From assembly GCA_964035795.1 (NCBI GenBank), contig OZ038321.1:23318850-23382849 (forward strand): a stretch of 64,000 nt of DNA, read 5' to 3'. This document shows, piece by piece, positions 62,726 through 64,000 of this stretch. This DNA is from Pterobdella sp. o SKG-2022. Taxonomy: Eukaryota; Annelida; Clitellata; Hirudinida; Piscicolidae. Both the position numbers and the translations under genes were made by a program. Each line of letters begins with the position of its first letter. The first letter of the stretch is position 1. The notes beneath the pieces were generated by a model. It saw only the letters and a program-made list of their open reading frames with translations, was not told the origin of the DNA and searched no databases.

Positions 62726-64000
62726 GTGAGATTTTTGGATTTTATTTTTTATATTGAATTTTATTTTGATTAAATGAAAATTTTTTGTTTTAAATTTAGG
62801 AAATAAAAAAGTTTCAACTTAGAGGATTTTTTCACGTTTTTACTTCGCTAGCTCACTCATGCAACGAAGCTAATTATTGAAATGAACTTGTGATTGAAAA
62901 AGCTTTCAGTTTTTTTATTCCTATCTTTTTTCAAATGGAATTGATAAAAATGTGAGAAATGAAATATTTGAGTGGATCCAAAAGACGTGCTAGTCTCAAT
63001 TTTTCAATGTAAATTCACTTGCACTCTAAAACGCATTGATCTCCCATGCTAAACGACTATTTTGAAAAATATTTTAATACTTTCTTAGCACGAGATATAA
63101 TTTAAAAATAACTTATCAAGATTATAATATTTCAAGTGCGAGAAAAGTGAAAATTGTGGCATTTTTATCCCACATTTTAACGTTATAATATAAGATAGAA
63201 TGTGGAATGCAGTTTCAAAGATATACTAAAATTCATTTAAACATAAAATTAAAATATTCTCACTACGACTTATGAAATCAAACATTTAAAAACCCGTCTT
63301 TTAAACCGCATCCGATAATATGATCTGTGCTTGTGATGAAAGGCATTGGAAGCTTTCCAACAGACAATCAAATATACAACATCAAAGATATCATTACATG
63401 CCGTTCTGATGTCAGGCTGCCATTGAGCTAATATTTGAAGTATTATGAGATGCTGAGGAATATCTTCAAAAGATTTGGGTAATATATCTACTTAGCACCA
63501 TGCTATCCAAGAGTTTTTTGGCTTGCACCTTGAATCAATGCAGTGAACTTTTGGTACAAACACACATGTCAATATTGAAAAATGAATAAAAATTATAAAT
63601 ATCATCGAATTCTTTTTCAAAGATTACACATACATTATAGGAAGAAATTTCAAAAAGATATGTTGTGTTGAAGTAAAATAGCCTGAACCTCAAAGTAAGG
63701 ACAACAAACACAAAGTATTTATTAAATGACACTAAGCTTTTCGTAAGGCTAGCTTACATTATCAAGTGATACACATGTTTTTTTAACCTTAGCTTTCCTA
63801 TTACGGGTGAATACAATAAATAATTCAAATTTAACACGAAATCTAAAAAAATAAACGAAAATCGATGAAAAATTCTATTTTATATTTCTGCAAATTTTGT
63901 GTCATGTTTACCAAAATAGACAAATTTTTCCAAGTTACATCTCATTTGATGTTATTGCTAATAAGCTCGGATATCATGCAATGCCATTGGTCAGTTGGCT
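62726..64000. other. Start of a Cav3 intron, with a short motif repeat
   Basis: I searched for the pore-loop exon expected next and did not find it, so this intron is longer than 1.27 kb. A copy of the TAAGCTTTTCGTAAG plus CTTACATTATCAAGTG motif lies at about 63732-63765. Confidence 0.55.

Overview
This is a eukaryotic, animal-type window. It is strongly AT-rich, its protein genes are cut into many short exons by GT...AG introns, and the recognisable genes are metazoan: an ABHD1/3-type alpha/beta hydrolase, an MZB1/pERp1-like ER protein, the checkpoint scaffold TOPBP1 and a T-type (Cav3) calcium channel. Between them lie Penelope-like retroelements, a LINE fragment, tRNA-derived SINE material and many small hairpin elements. 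Compact introns and protein divergence suggest an invertebrate, but I cannot name the lineage. A run of 200 N at 28032-28231 shows this is a draft scaffold. There are no operons or bacterial features.

Layout, left to right. 483-7023 (+): ABHD1/3-like hydrolase, whose largest intron holds a decayed Penelope-like element (1784-4070). 8593-10130 (-): an unrecognised Ser/Lys-rich gene with three consistent exons. 12274-13444: about 1.17 kb of (TAC)n microsatellite. 13.5-25.4 kb: AT-rich DNA with a LINE fragment, a SINE core, two hairpin elements, one copy of a dispersed repeat and isolated coding-like segments that I cannot assign. 25393-28031 (+): MZB1-like gene running into the assembly gap. 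29055-34780: repeat-rich, with a second Penelope-like element (29418-30796), a SINE with a Thr-tRNA-like head, and a hairpin element. 35407-48612 (+): complete TOPBP1 model, 37 exons with every splice phase matching, 1543 codons plus stop. 51240-62725 and beyond (+): 5' part of the Cav3 channel, from the cytosolic N-terminus through domain I S5 and the start of the pore loop, continuing off the right edge.

The four recognised genes have unrelated jobs (membrane lipid hydrolysis, ER protein folding, replication-stress signalling, low-voltage calcium entry), so nothing suggests a functional cluster. The mobile elements sit in introns and intergenic DNA and none interrupts a recognised exon. I found no convincing previously undescribed system. 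The best leads are the polarised trinucleotide array, the MZB1-like gene outside its usual vertebrate context, three interlinked small repeat families, the odd last intron of the hydrolase gene, and an antisense ORF with one internal stop inside a Cav3 intron. Exons were built by eye from homology, splice signals and reading phase. Individual junctions could be off by a few bases.
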